DNA of 64,000 bases from Treponemataceae bacterium (GTDB taxonomy: Bacteria; Spirochaetota; Spirochaetia; Treponematales; Treponemataceae): positions 1 through 64,000 of the forward strand of contig JAKSTU010000006.1 of the NCBI GenBank assembly GCA_024402435.1, given 5' to 3'. A program made the translations under genes and the position numbers. Below the pieces are notes generated by a model that saw only the letters and a program-made list of their open reading frames with translations, was not told where the DNA came from and did no database searches. Below are positions 53,552 through 62,439 of the stretch, piece after piece (position 1 is the stretch's first letter; every line of letters starts with the position of its first letter).

Positions 53552-53636
53552 CGGAGCAGGGGGGATTCGAACCCCCGGAACCTTTCAGCTCAACGGTTTT
53601 CAAGACCGCCGCCTTAAACCACTCGGCCACCGCTCC
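53552..53636 (-). tRNA. tRNA-Ser(TGA)
   Basis: Anticodon stem GCGGT/ACCGT with loop CTTGAAA (anticodon TGA), long variable arm, T-loop GGGTTCGAATCCC, discriminator G. Same anticodon stem as the CGA isoacceptor. Confidence 0.95.
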
Positions 53637-53719
53637 ATAGCGTTTCATAACAATACAAAAAAAATTAAAATGAGTCAAGCATATTTCAACAAAACATATG
53701 TTTTTAAAGCAGAATCTCC

Positions 53720-53748
53720 TTGCGAAATAGACTTGCCCATTGTAAAAT
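53720..53748 (+). promoter_or_regulatory. Promoter of the GGDEF-EAL gene with a very short leader
   Basis: TTGCGA (53720-53725), 17 bp, TAAAAT (53743-53748), then nine bases to the ATG at 53758. Confidence 0.6.
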
Positions 53749-53757
53749 ACAAAGAGT

Positions 53758-55056
53758 ATGGCTAATTTGAGAACGTTCTTTCACACAAAAGATCCTCTGA
53801 CCGGTGCTCTTAATATCAACGGTTTTTTCCGCCGGCTTTTTATGGTCATCCGCCAGAAGAAGACCGGAGAGTATCAGGGCATTTTCTTCAATATTCACAA
53901 CTTTAATGTCGTAAACAGGGAACTGTCTTATTTTGAAGGAGACAAAGTCCTTGTCTCATATTGCAAGATACTGGCTCAAAAACTCACAAAAGATGAAGCC
54001 TTCGGACGTCTGGGTGGTGACAATTTTGTCGCGCTGATTCGCAAAGAGCATACAGGACAGATTATTCAGGAACTTCAGGGCATTCACATTCCGTTTGCAA
54101 GTCCCAGAAAAAACAAAGATTTCGTTTTTTCAATCACTGCCGGTATTGCTGATCTTGCAGGGGTTACAAATCCGGGTGAGTTCATGATCAGAACCAGCGT
54201 GGCCTATCAGGGAGCCCGAGAAAACGGTGCCGGTTCAATTCTGTACTTCAATAAAGAACTTCTGCGGAATTCAAATCACGCAAAAGAAGTTATGTCCCGT
54301 TTTCCGACAGCACTCAAAAACCATGAACTTGAAATAGTACTCCAGCCTGTTGTTGGTGTTTTTACAAAGTCAATCTGTGCTGCAGAGGCTTTGGTCAGAT
54401 GGAATCGGGACGGGATTGTGCTTCAGCCGAAAGATTTTATTCCCATTCTTGAAAAAACCGGCAATCCTGCAAAACTGGATCTTTATGTTGTGGAAGAGGT
54501 GTGCCGTCTTTTGAACCGTTGGACTGATGAAAAAAAGCCTTTGGTAAAAATTTCGTCCAATGTTTCAAGAAAAAGTCTTTCTAATCCGGATTTTGCAGGA
54601 CAGATTATTGCACTTTTGGACAAATACGCAATTCCGCATCACCTGTTTGAGGTTGAACTTACGGAAAGCGATGATTTTCTTGACTTCAAACAGATTTCTT
54701 CCTTTGTACGCAAGATTAATTCCGCAGGAATCAGTGTTTCTGTAGACGGTTTCGGAACGGGATATTCTTCTTTGAGCCTGATTAAAAACATGCAGGTCAA
54801 TTCAGTAAAGATCGGGCGTTCTTTTATTCCCGGTGATGAATATTACCCCAATCAGCAGAATGATCTGTTCGTGCTCAAAAGCATTTTGGACATGATGAAA
54901 GGGCTGCACATGGATGCAGTGGCAAAAGGTGTTGAAACAGAAAAACAGCTGGAAACAGTGCGCAATGCAGGTTGCAGCAAAGTTCAGGGATTTGTTTACG
55001 ACACCCCGCTGTCAATTGACGCTTTTGAGGAACGGCTGAAAAATGGGTACGTATGA
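53758..55056 (+). CDS. GGDEF-EAL protein with both catalytic sites degenerate
   Basis: The 432-residue cytosolic protein has a GGDEF-like domain (about 1-165) whose signature reads RLGGDNF (86-90) and an EAL-like domain (about 180-430) with AEALVRW and EVELTES. Other EAL residues are changed: the usual DDFGTGYSSL reads DGFGTGYSSL, KIDRSF reads KIGRSF, and AEGVET reads AKGVET. Loss of a metal Asp and the catalytic Glu makes phosphodiesterase activity unlikely. It may bind c-di-GMP or act by protein contact. No sensor domain or membrane segment. Start set by the promoter nine bases away. Confidence 0.85.
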   Translation: MANLRTFFHTKDPLTGALNINGFFRRLFMVIRQKKTGEYQGIFFNIHNFNVVNRELSYFEGDKVLVSYCKILAQKLTKDEAFGRLGGDNFVALIRKEHTGQIIQELQGIHIPFASPRKNKDFVFSITAGIADLAGVTNPGEFMIRTSVAYQGARENGAGSILYFNKELLRNSNHAKEVMSRFPTALKNHELEIVLQPVVGVFTKSICAAEALVRWNRDGIVLQPKDFIPILEKTGNPAKLDLYVVEEVCRLLNRWTDEKKPLVKISSNVSRKSLSNPDFAGQIIALLDKYAIPHHLFEVELTESDDFLDFKQISSFVRKINSAGISVSVDGFGTGYSSLSLIKNMQVNSVKIGRSFIPGDEYYPNQQNDLFVLKSILDMMKGLHMDAVAKGVETEKQLETVRNAGCSKVQGFVYDTPLSIDAFEERLKNGYV

Positions 55057-55288
55057 TAAATCGGAATCCGTCCGATTTATCATTTCGTATTTTGCGTGCG
55101 CAAAATACAAGTTTGTGCCGCCGTCCTTGGCGGCATACATGTTGTGAATGAAATCACATTCTTTGCAGTTTGATAAATCGGAATCCATCCGATTTATCAT
55201 TCAAAGATGTTTCGACTTCATTCACTGCGTTCTTTCCGCTCAACATGACATTTCTTTTGAAACAGTTTGCGCCGCCGTCCTTGGCGGC
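55055..55288. repeat. Duplicated compound palindromic element
   Basis: A perfect palindrome GATAAATCGGA-5-TCCGATTTATC occurs at 55055-55081 and again at 55172-55198. A hairpin GCCGCC-6-GGCGGC followed by ATAC occurs at 55117-55134 and again at 55271-55288. A third hairpin TATTTTGCG/CGCAAAATA lies at 55088-55107. Between the copies lies a reversed divergent copy of the GTCAT..GAGCG repeat (55206-55250). It fills the gap between two convergent signalling genes and overlaps the stop codon of the first. Confidence 0.85.
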
Positions 55289-55292
55289 ATAC

Positions 55293-55952
55293 TTACCGGC
55301 TTACCCATTCTATGGCAAGCTGCCGCAGTTCCAACGATGAATTGCAGTGTAACTTTTGTTTCAGGTGCTCTTTGTGAGTGTCTATGGTTTTTGTGCTCAG
55401 ATTCAGTTTCTGGCTGATTTCCAATGTGCCGAGACCTTTTCCGATAAAGGTGAAAATCTGCAGCTGACGGTCTGACAGATTCTGAATGTTGGCCAGATTG
55501 TCATTGCCGGAAGACACATCTTCTCCGGTGCCTGTAAGACATTCACTGATGCGCATGTTCTCGCTTTCGCTGAGCCAAACTTTTCCTGAAAGAACAGTCT
55601 TTATCGCTTCAAGAACCTTGCTGCCGGCTTCTCCCTTCATGATGTAACCATGAGCACCGGCCTTGAGAGCCCGTTCTGAATAAAAACGCTCGTCGTGCAT
55701 GGAAAGTACAAGCATCAGAACTTTGGGATAAGTTTTTCTTACATACCGGATAACTTCAAGCCCGTCATCATCGCCCAAGTTCAAATCCACAATCATCAGA
55801 TCCGGCAGCTGTTTGCCCAGGAACTCGTATGTCTCGTTGGCAGTCTGAGTGGTGCCGACAACATGATATTCGTGCACAGTTTCAATAAGCTGTGCAAGCC
55901 CTTCGCTAAAAAGAGGATGATCTTCTACAATCAAAACATTTTTCGTGACCAT
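55293..55952 (-). CDS. NarL/FixJ-type response regulator
   Basis: The 219 residues have a receiver (NVLIVEDHPLFSEGL; acceptor Asp in DLMIVDLNLGDDDG near residue 55; YIMKGEAGSKVLEAI) and a LuxR-type helix-turn-helix (LSDRQLQIFTFIGKGLGTLE, LNLSTKTIDTHKEHLKQKL). No kinase is adjacent. The HisKA_3 kinase at 16786-18924 is of the class that pairs with NarL regulators, so it is a candidate partner (inference only). Confidence 0.93.
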   Translation of the reverse strand: MVTKNVLIVEDHPLFSEGLAQLIETVHEYHVVGTTQTANETYEFLGKQLPDLMIVDLNLGDDDGLEVIRYVRKTYPKVLMLVLSMHDERFYSERALKAGAHGYIMKGEAGSKVLEAIKTVLSGKVWLSESENMRISECLTGTGEDVSSGNDNLANIQNLSDRQLQIFTFIGKGLGTLEISQKLNLSTKTIDTHKEHLKQKLHCNSSLELRQLAIEWVSR

Positions 55953-56120
55953 AACTGCATTCTATCACACACGGAGAATTTTTCAAATCTGATTTTTTCG
56001 CGGCATGATTAAAAGCAACGGAACTCCCGCGACAGTGCAGTGGTTTTAATTCAACAGTGCAATTTCAGCCTTTTTCTTTAAAACTTGATTTTTGCAGTTT
56101 TCATGTTTAAATTTATTCAC

Positions 56121-56819
56121 ATGAAAAACGATAACGAATCAGAAACAACAACAAATCTCCCTGTTGCAGCAGATGACGTTTTCCTGCCTGCAGAACCTGA
56201 CGGAGATTTTTACCGGATGGCGCTTCAGTTCCAGCGCATCATGATGATTTATGAAAGTGCGATTAAACAGGTTGAAACAAAACTGGACATTCTGAACAAA
56301 GAACATAAGGTTGCACGGAAACGCAGCCCGATTGAGACAGTCAAATCCCGAATCAAAAGCCCGGACAGCATTGCAAAGAAACTTGAAAAGAAAGGATTTC
56401 CCGTCACTTTTTCTTCATTGACGGAAAACTTGGATGATGTTGCCGGAATCCGTGTTATATGTCCTTACATTTCCGACATTTACACAGTCCGTGACATTCT
56501 GCTGAAACAGCCTGACATTACCCTTCTTGAAGAAAACGATTACATTCAGGCACCGAAAGCGTCCGGATACAGAAGCCTTCACATTGTGATCCAAGTGCCC
56601 GTGTATCTTTCAAAGACAGAACACAACGTTAAAGTTGAAGTTCAGCTCAGAACCATTGCCATGGATTTTTGGGCCAGTCTGGAACATCAGCTGAGATACA
56701 AAACTTCTGCAAATGTTTCTGACAGCATCCGGCGGGAATTGTTCCACGTGGCAGAAACCATTGCCACCACAGACCGCCAGATGGAAGAAATTGCCATGGA
56801 ACTGCAGGCGCTGGACTGA
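56121..56819 (+). CDS. Small alarmone synthetase (RelA/SpoT synthetase domain)
   Basis: The 232-residue single-domain protein would make (p)ppGpp from GTP or GDP and ATP. Motifs are ETVKSRIKSPDSIAKKLEKKG, DDVAGIRVICPYISDIY, YIQAPKASGYRSLHIVIQVP and VEVQLRTIAMDFWASLEHQL, as in RelQ/YjbM. There is no HD hydrolase or TGS/ACT domain. ATG 56121 is the last of three in-frame starts (56085, 56103); a TTGATT-16-TTAAAT promoter-like pair lies nine bases upstream of it and no Shine-Dalgarno is evident. Confidence 0.9.
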   Translation: MKNDNESETTTNLPVAADDVFLPAEPDGDFYRMALQFQRIMMIYESAIKQVETKLDILNKEHKVARKRSPIETVKSRIKSPDSIAKKLEKKGFPVTFSSLTENLDDVAGIRVICPYISDIYTVRDILLKQPDITLLEENDYIQAPKASGYRSLHIVIQVPVYLSKTEHNVKVEVQLRTIAMDFWASLEHQLRYKTSANVSDSIRRELFHVAETIATTDRQMEEIAMELQALD

Positions 56820-56836
56820 TTCGCTTTGATGCGTTT

Positions 56837-57721
56837 TTACCGGCGGTCGGTCTCCAGTGCAAAAGCAGGAGAAGGAGCTCCGGTTCCAGCCAGAATCTTT
56901 GCCATTGCAGGCAGCGCTTCTGCAAGAACGTCTTCGGTCTGCCATGGCGGGTTGATTATTGCCATTCCGGAACCATAAAGCCCCATTTCTTTTTCAGGGG
57001 AATCCACAAGAAGTTCAGCCTGCAGATAACTGGCACCTGAAATTCCTGCCGCATCCCGCAAAGAGCAGAGCATTTCTGCAGTTTCACTCCGGCGGTGCTT
57101 CAGAAGCGGATACCAGAGACACAGAATTCCTACCGGCCAGCGTTTGTGGGCATTTACCAGACTTTTTGCGGCATTTTCATAATCTGAATCAACTTCATAA
57201 CTGGGATCCATCAGGAGCAGTCCCCGCCGCGGTGTAGGTGGCGTAATTGCTTTGATTGCCTGATAAGCGTCCCTCTGCTGAATCACAATGTTGTCGTGTC
57301 CTGCATGAACAGCCATGTTGCCGCGCAGAACTTCCGCCTCGTTAGGATGCAGTTCCGTAAGAAAAAGCCGGTCTTCGCTGCGAAGAAAACGGCGCATTAT
57401 TTCCGGCGAGCCGGGATACTGATTCTGAGAAAGGTATTCATCAGCAAAATCCAGATACTTCTGCAGAAGCGGCGGCAGAACTTCAGATTCATTCTGATTT
57501 TGCGAAACATATTCTTTGAGCCGCAGAATTCCTGTCCAGGCTTCCGCAGTTTTTTGCGCCCATTCCCCGCCCAGATCATATTTTCCGCCGCCGGAATGGG
57601 TATCAATCAATGAAAACGGTTTGTCTTTTTTATGCAAGCTTTCCAAAATCAGCATCAGCACGGAGTGCTTCAATACATCCGCATGGTTTCCTGCATGAAA
57701 AGCGTGTCTGTAACTTAGCAT
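56837..57721 (-). CDS. rlmJ: 23S rRNA (adenine-2030-N6)-methyltransferase RlmJ
   Basis: The 294 residues start MLSYRHAFHAGNHADVLKH, the RlmJ (YhiR) signature, with the SAM motif LIDTHSGGGKYDL and the catalytic DPPY-type motif as LLMDPSYEVDSDY. The enzyme methylates A2030 of 23S rRNA; homologues are also named ComJ in the uptake of DNA as food. It converges on the alarmone synthetase gene with a 17 bp gap. Confidence 0.92.
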   Translation of the reverse strand: MLSYRHAFHAGNHADVLKHSVLMLILESLHKKDKPFSLIDTHSGGGKYDLGGEWAQKTAEAWTGILRLKEYVSQNQNESEVLPPLLQKYLDFADEYLSQNQYPGSPEIMRRFLRSEDRLFLTELHPNEAEVLRGNMAVHAGHDNIVIQQRDAYQAIKAITPPTPRRGLLLMDPSYEVDSDYENAAKSLVNAHKRWPVGILCLWYPLLKHRRSETAEMLCSLRDAAGISGASYLQAELLVDSPEKEMGLYGSGMAIINPPWQTEDVLAEALPAMAKILAGTGAPSPAFALETDRR

Positions 57722-57779
57722 AGCTTACTATATCATACTTGTGCTTTAGTTTCAGCAGAAATGTGCCGATAAACAATCC

Positions 57780-60032
57780 ATGAAATTCCGTCTTTATGTG
57801 TTAACCGCAATCGTTGTTTGCGCTTTTATAATTCCCTTTTATTTTCAGAATTCCCCGACAAGTTCTGCAGAAGAAGATTTTTCCGAACCATTCCAAACCT
57901 TGGAAATTGATGATTCCAATCCTGTTTCTACCGATGGAATCCTTGCAGGAACCGAAAACGGGCTTTTTTTCCTGCGTGACGGCCAGATGCATCCCCTTTG
58001 GACAGAGGGCGCCGTACAGACAATTGTACACACAGATGCTTACTACATGATTACTGACAAAGGCATCGTAAAGACGAAGGATCTTCTGACCTATGATTAT
58101 TGCAACAACGGGCTGCCTACTCACCGTGTAAAACACTATGAAGACGGACAGGTTTCTTTTACCGATGACATGGCATCCCTTAAAGATCTGGGCGTTCATC
58201 CTGAAAACAGCAGCATCATGGTAACCACATCCAACAATGCAGTTTATCTTACGGAAAACGGCGGTGAATCCTGGAAAAACATCGGTTTTTCATCAACAAA
58301 AACTTCAGGAGCAAAAGCTGTAGCCGTATGCAACATGCCCGACGCATCAGGAAATCCTGTTCTTACGGTGTTTCTGTCTCACTCGGTTTATGGAATCGCT
58401 TATTATCAGCCTTATTCAAAAAAGCCCGCCTGGATTGACATGGACTACGGATTTGAAAGAGTTCCCACATCAGACTCTTCTGATGAAATTGCTGATATTC
58501 TGCCTGTTCTACGCCTTGATGAAAACGGAAATTATTACACGGAAGTCTATATCTCACAAAGTTTCAAACCCTGCATTTACCGTTTGGACTGGACGAAAAA
58601 ACAAGGACAGCTTTTGGGCAAAACCGAAAATCCGGCACAAGTTATCGACAGTCTGTTTTTGGCCGGTGAAAATCTGATTTTCATCACAATGGACGGTTAC
58701 GGCAGTTTCAATCTGAAAACAAAAACTTTTGAAGCTGCTCCGAAAGAAAGCGAAACATGGCTTAAAGCCGTCAAACAGGCTGAAGGTCAGGCACGATGCA
58801 TGTACATTCCGGAATCAGCAAGCGGTTACTCAAAAAGCATTTCGCTCAACGAACTGTGGCTTTTGGACACTGCTGACATTGCCGGAAATTATGTGGAAAC
58901 TGCAAGCGACCGCAAAGCTCTTTACATTCCCGCAGGACAGACTACTCCCGGCAAGACACTGCAGGGATTCATCGACACGGCAAAAGAAAACGGACTCAAC
59001 GCGATTGTTGTGGACATGAAAGATGATTACGGATATCTGCGTTATCACACAATCAGTGATGAAGTAAAGAAAAAAGCTACGGAAAGTTCTTATGCAATCA
59101 ATCTGGATGCCTTTGTTGACCAGTGCAAAGAAGCGGATCTTTATCTGATTGCACGAATTGTTGTATTCAAAGACAGAAACTTGTGGCGCTATTCAAACGG
59201 AAAATATGCAGTAAAAGACAGTTCTTCAGGCAAAGCATGGCAGGGAATCCGCGGTTATTCTGACATTCTTGATGAAAACGGCGTAAAAACCGGTTCTGAA
59301 ACAGAATATTATGACGAATACTGGTGCGATCCTTATTGTCACGAAGTTTGGGAATACAATGTAAGCATCTGCAAGGAACTGATTGAGCGCGGGTTTGACG
59401 AAATTCAGTTTGACTACATCCGCTTTCCCACTGACGGCCTGAATCTTTCACGCGCTCAGTACAAATGGCAGGATGAAGGCATGGACAAAGAAAGCGCATT
59501 GATGTCCTTTCTGTCTTATGCCCGCGCAAACATTGATGCTCCCATCGGAATCGATATTTACGGCGCAAACGGCTGGTACCGCTACGGCGGACGCACGGGT
59601 CAGGATGTGGAGCTTCTTGCAGAATATGTTGATGTTATCTGCCCCATGTTCTATCCCAGTCATTTTGAGCAGTCTTTCTTTGCATACAGCCCTGCGGAAG
59701 AACGCACATACCGCATTTATTACTACGGCTGTTTCAGAAACTCGGTAATCGCACGCAACAAGGTAATTGTGCGGCCTTGGGTTCAGGCATTCTATCTGGC
59801 AGTTTCTTACGACAAACTTTACTATGACAAAGATTATGTTAGACGTCAGGTTTTCGGAACAAGAGATTCCATTGACCGCGGATACATGTACTGGAACAAC
59901 TCGGGAAAATACAATTACATTTCACCGGATCCGGGAGATGCACCATATCCGTGGAAAGGTGACGGAATCACAAAAACCGGACTTTTCAGGAATTCAGCTT
60001 CTGAAGACATGGCCGAACAGCTCTCTGAATAA
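57780..60032 (+). CDS. Exported putative glycoside hydrolase (DUF4015) with N-terminal propeller-like region
   Basis: The 750 residues start with a membrane helix/signal (MKFRLYVLTAIVVCAFIIPF). Residues about 45-390 contain repeated short strands with LTENGGESWKNIGF and LFFLRDGQMHPLW, as in BNR or propeller repeats. Residues about 395-725 match the DUF4015 glycosidase-like TIM barrel: LNAIVVDMKDDYGYLRYH, LYLIARIVVFKDRNLW, GFDEIQFDYIRFPTDG and IGIDIYGANGWYR. Substrate unknown. It is followed by a PAP2 phosphatase and mnmE on the same strand. Confidence 0.85.
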   Translation: MKFRLYVLTAIVVCAFIIPFYFQNSPTSSAEEDFSEPFQTLEIDDSNPVSTDGILAGTENGLFFLRDGQMHPLWTEGAVQTIVHTDAYYMITDKGIVKTKDLLTYDYCNNGLPTHRVKHYEDGQVSFTDDMASLKDLGVHPENSSIMVTTSNNAVYLTENGGESWKNIGFSSTKTSGAKAVAVCNMPDASGNPVLTVFLSHSVYGIAYYQPYSKKPAWIDMDYGFERVPTSDSSDEIADILPVLRLDENGNYYTEVYISQSFKPCIYRLDWTKKQGQLLGKTENPAQVIDSLFLAGENLIFITMDGYGSFNLKTKTFEAAPKESETWLKAVKQAEGQARCMYIPESASGYSKSISLNELWLLDTADIAGNYVETASDRKALYIPAGQTTPGKTLQGFIDTAKENGLNAIVVDMKDDYGYLRYHTISDEVKKKATESSYAINLDAFVDQCKEADLYLIARIVVFKDRNLWRYSNGKYAVKDSSSGKAWQGIRGYSDILDENGVKTGSETEYYDEYWCDPYCHEVWEYNVSICKELIERGFDEIQFDYIRFPTDGLNLSRAQYKWQDEGMDKESALMSFLSYARANIDAPIGIDIYGANGWYRYGGRTGQDVELLAEYVDVICPMFYPSHFEQSFFAYSPAEERTYRIYYYGCFRNSVIARNKVIVRPWVQAFYLAVSYDKLYYDKDYVRRQVFGTRDSIDRGYMYWNNSGKYNYISPDPGDAPYPWKGDGITKTGLFRNSASEDMAEQLSE

Positions 60033-60067
60033 CACTTTGCAATTTTTTTTATAAGGAATCATAATCA

Positions 60068-61003
60068 ATGGAAGAAATCTGGCAATGGGGACTGGATGTA
60101 ATCCGTGCAGTCCAGACCGTCAAATGTGCGCCGCTTACTGTTTTAGGACAGATTATTCATGTTGCTTTCAATTCACCGGTTTACGTACTGCTGGTGATGT
60201 TCCTCTATCTTTGTGTTGACGTAAAAGCCGGTTATACAGTCGGTATTACGTGCTTTTTCTCTGCGGCAGGAAACTCTGCGGTAAAAAACATTCTGCGTGT
60301 ACCGCGGCCTTACACACTGGATCCGACAGTCGGGCTCGCAACGGAAACAAGTTTTTCCACACCTTCAGGACATTCACAGGCCGCCGCAACTGTATTGCCT
60401 TTAAGCGCAAAAATTCTTTATGGCCCGAACAGAAAATATATCGGGATGAGGCTTGTTCTTGCACTTTTTCTGCCGATTGTAATTGCAGTTTCCCGTGTTT
60501 ATATGGGAGTCCACTACCCTACTGACGTTTTGGGCGGCCTTCTGTTCGGTTACGTAATTTCTCTTTCAGTTCTGCTTTTCGGAAACAGTTTTTCAGCCTG
60601 GTTCAATAAAGTTTGCAGAACAAAAAAAATCGCAGAAACAATTCACCTTCTGATTATTGTTGCCCTCTGCTTTGCATTCAATGCAATCAATCCTGAAGAC
60701 ACATCCATGCAGGGCGCTATGTTCGGTTTGTGCGGCGGCTACATTCTGCTGAACCGGCAGGGAGAATTCAACGCTGCAAAAGGAAGTGCACTCCAGAAAC
60801 TTCTTCGTCTCCTAATCGGTATTGCTGTTTTCGGCGTGCTTTATCTTGGGCTCAAAGAAGTTTTCCCCGGGGAAGAAAGCAGTCTTTACGGACTTTTCCG
60901 CTTTTTGCGTTATGGTATCTGCACTTTGACCGCATCTTTTGCAGTTCCTGTTCTGCTTGCAAAACTCAAGCTTGCAGAATTCAAAAATCAGGAGAAAAAA
61001 TAA
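60068..61003 (+). CDS. PAP2-family membrane phosphatase
   Basis: The 311-residue polytopic membrane protein has the three phosphatase motifs KNILRVPRP, PSGHSQAA and SRVYMGVHYPTDVLGG. Such enzymes dephosphorylate undecaprenyl pyrophosphate or lipid phosphates. Four or more C-terminal helices follow the PAP2 domain, more than in the shortest members. AAGGA precedes the ATG. Between the DUF4015 gene and mnmE, with gaps of 35 and 3 bp. Confidence 0.88.
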   Translation: MEEIWQWGLDVIRAVQTVKCAPLTVLGQIIHVAFNSPVYVLLVMFLYLCVDVKAGYTVGITCFFSAAGNSAVKNILRVPRPYTLDPTVGLATETSFSTPSGHSQAAATVLPLSAKILYGPNRKYIGMRLVLALFLPIVIAVSRVYMGVHYPTDVLGGLLFGYVISLSVLLFGNSFSAWFNKVCRTKKIAETIHLLIIVALCFAFNAINPEDTSMQGAMFGLCGGYILLNRQGEFNAAKGSALQKLLRLLIGIAVFGVLYLGLKEVFPGEESSLYGLFRFLRYGICTLTASFAVPVLLAKLKLAEFKNQEKK

Positions 61004-61006
61004 TAA

Positions 61007-62419
61007 ATGAGTTTGGCTGCCGGATACACACCTGACGAACCTATTGCCGCAATTGCCACTGCTGTTGCGCCTTCCGCACTGGCAGTCATCAGAACCAGCG
61101 GAAAAAACTGCGTGGAACTTATTGAAAAACTTTTTTCCCGTCCTAAAGCGCTGCACAATGCGACCGGTTATACCATGGTTCACGGATGGATTACGGAACC
61201 TGAAACTTCAGATCCTGTTGACGAAGTGATGGCTCTTGTATACCGGGCGCCCAAAAGCTACACCGGCGAAGAAATGGTTGAGATCTGCTGTCACGGAGGA
61301 ACCGCACCGGTAAGCGCTGTATTCAGACTGCTGCTTAAAAACGGATTCCGCGAAGCTCAACGGGGTGAATTTTCTTTCAGAGCTTTCATAAACGGCAAAA
61401 CAGACCTGACACGTTCAGAAGCAATCCGCGAAATAATTGATTCTCACACTGATGAAAGCCGTTCAAGAGCTGCAAACCGTCTGAGCGGAAACCTTTTTGA
61501 TGAAATTGAGCGGATAAAGCAGCTTCTTGTCCGCACGACCGCATCCATTGAAGCAGAAATTGAATACCCGGAAGACGAAGAAACCATTGCGGATGCTTTT
61601 GACGCAACTGAACTTAAGGAAGCTCATGACGCACTGCTTTCCTTGAGCAATACATGGGCAAGCGAAAAACTGTATCAGGACGGAGCCCGCATCGTGCTCT
61701 CCGGCAGAACCAATGCCGGAAAATCAAGTCTTTTCAACACATTGCTTAAAGAAGAGCGTGCCATTGTCTCTTCAACAGAAGGAACCACACGAGATTACCT
61801 TGAATGCTGGGTTTCTTTTGCAGGAATTCCGGTACGCCTTTTTGACACTGCAGGGCTTCGCACAACAAGCGATGCCATTGAACAGACCGGTGTAGAACGT
61901 GCCTACGATCTGGCAAAAGAAGCAGATCTTGTGCTTTATCTTGTGGATTCTGTAAAAGGAATTGCAGAAGAAGATCTTTCAACAATAAAGGATTTTTCCG
62001 CTCAGAAAACACCGGTTGTGCTTGTTTACAACAAATGCGATTCCTCAGCTGCAGAAACGGGCGCTCAGTCTGCTTTGGACGCTGACATTCTGCAGGGTGT
62101 TCAGGGAACTGTCCGGGTAAGCGCAAAAACCGGCTCGGGTATTCAGGAATTGATGCAGTGTGTAAAAACCGTGCTTTCGGGACAGCTGCCGACAAGCCGC
62201 GCATCAGTTGCTTTGGGTTCCCAGCGGCAAAAAACCGCCGTAGACGAAGCATTGGAATCAGTTGAACATGCGCTTTCTGTTGAGAAACTGGGGCTCGGTC
62301 TTGATGCCGCCGTACAGGACATTGAAGATGCCATTGCTTCCTTGGGCGAAATTACAGGCGAAGTCAGTCCCGACGACATTTTGGGAAACATCTTCAGCCG
62401 TTTCTGCGTAGGAAAATAA
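61007..62419 (+). CDS. mnmE: tRNA modification GTPase MnmE
   Basis: With MnmG this GTPase modifies wobble uridine (cmnm5U). The 470 residues show the N-terminal formyl-folate domain start IAAIATAVAPSALAVIRTSG, RGEFSFRAFINGKTDLTRSE, the G1 motif SGRTNAGKSSLFN, GTTRDYLE (G2), DTAGLR (G3), NKCD (G4) and the invariant C-terminus FSRFCVGK. The start lies three bases after the PAP2 gene stop. The convergent gene at 62440 ends 20 bp away. Confidence 0.95.
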   Translation: MSLAAGYTPDEPIAAIATAVAPSALAVIRTSGKNCVELIEKLFSRPKALHNATGYTMVHGWITEPETSDPVDEVMALVYRAPKSYTGEEMVEICCHGGTAPVSAVFRLLLKNGFREAQRGEFSFRAFINGKTDLTRSEAIREIIDSHTDESRSRAANRLSGNLFDEIERIKQLLVRTTASIEAEIEYPEDEETIADAFDATELKEAHDALLSLSNTWASEKLYQDGARIVLSGRTNAGKSSLFNTLLKEERAIVSSTEGTTRDYLECWVSFAGIPVRLFDTAGLRTTSDAIEQTGVERAYDLAKEADLVLYLVDSVKGIAEEDLSTIKDFSAQKTPVVLVYNKCDSSAAETGAQSALDADILQGVQGTVRVSAKTGSGIQELMQCVKTVLSGQLPTSRASVALGSQRQKTAVDEALESVEHALSVEKLGLGLDAAVQDIEDAIASLGEITGEVSPDDILGNIFSRFCVGK

Positions 62420-62439
62420 TTCCTCCTGACTGAAAAAAA

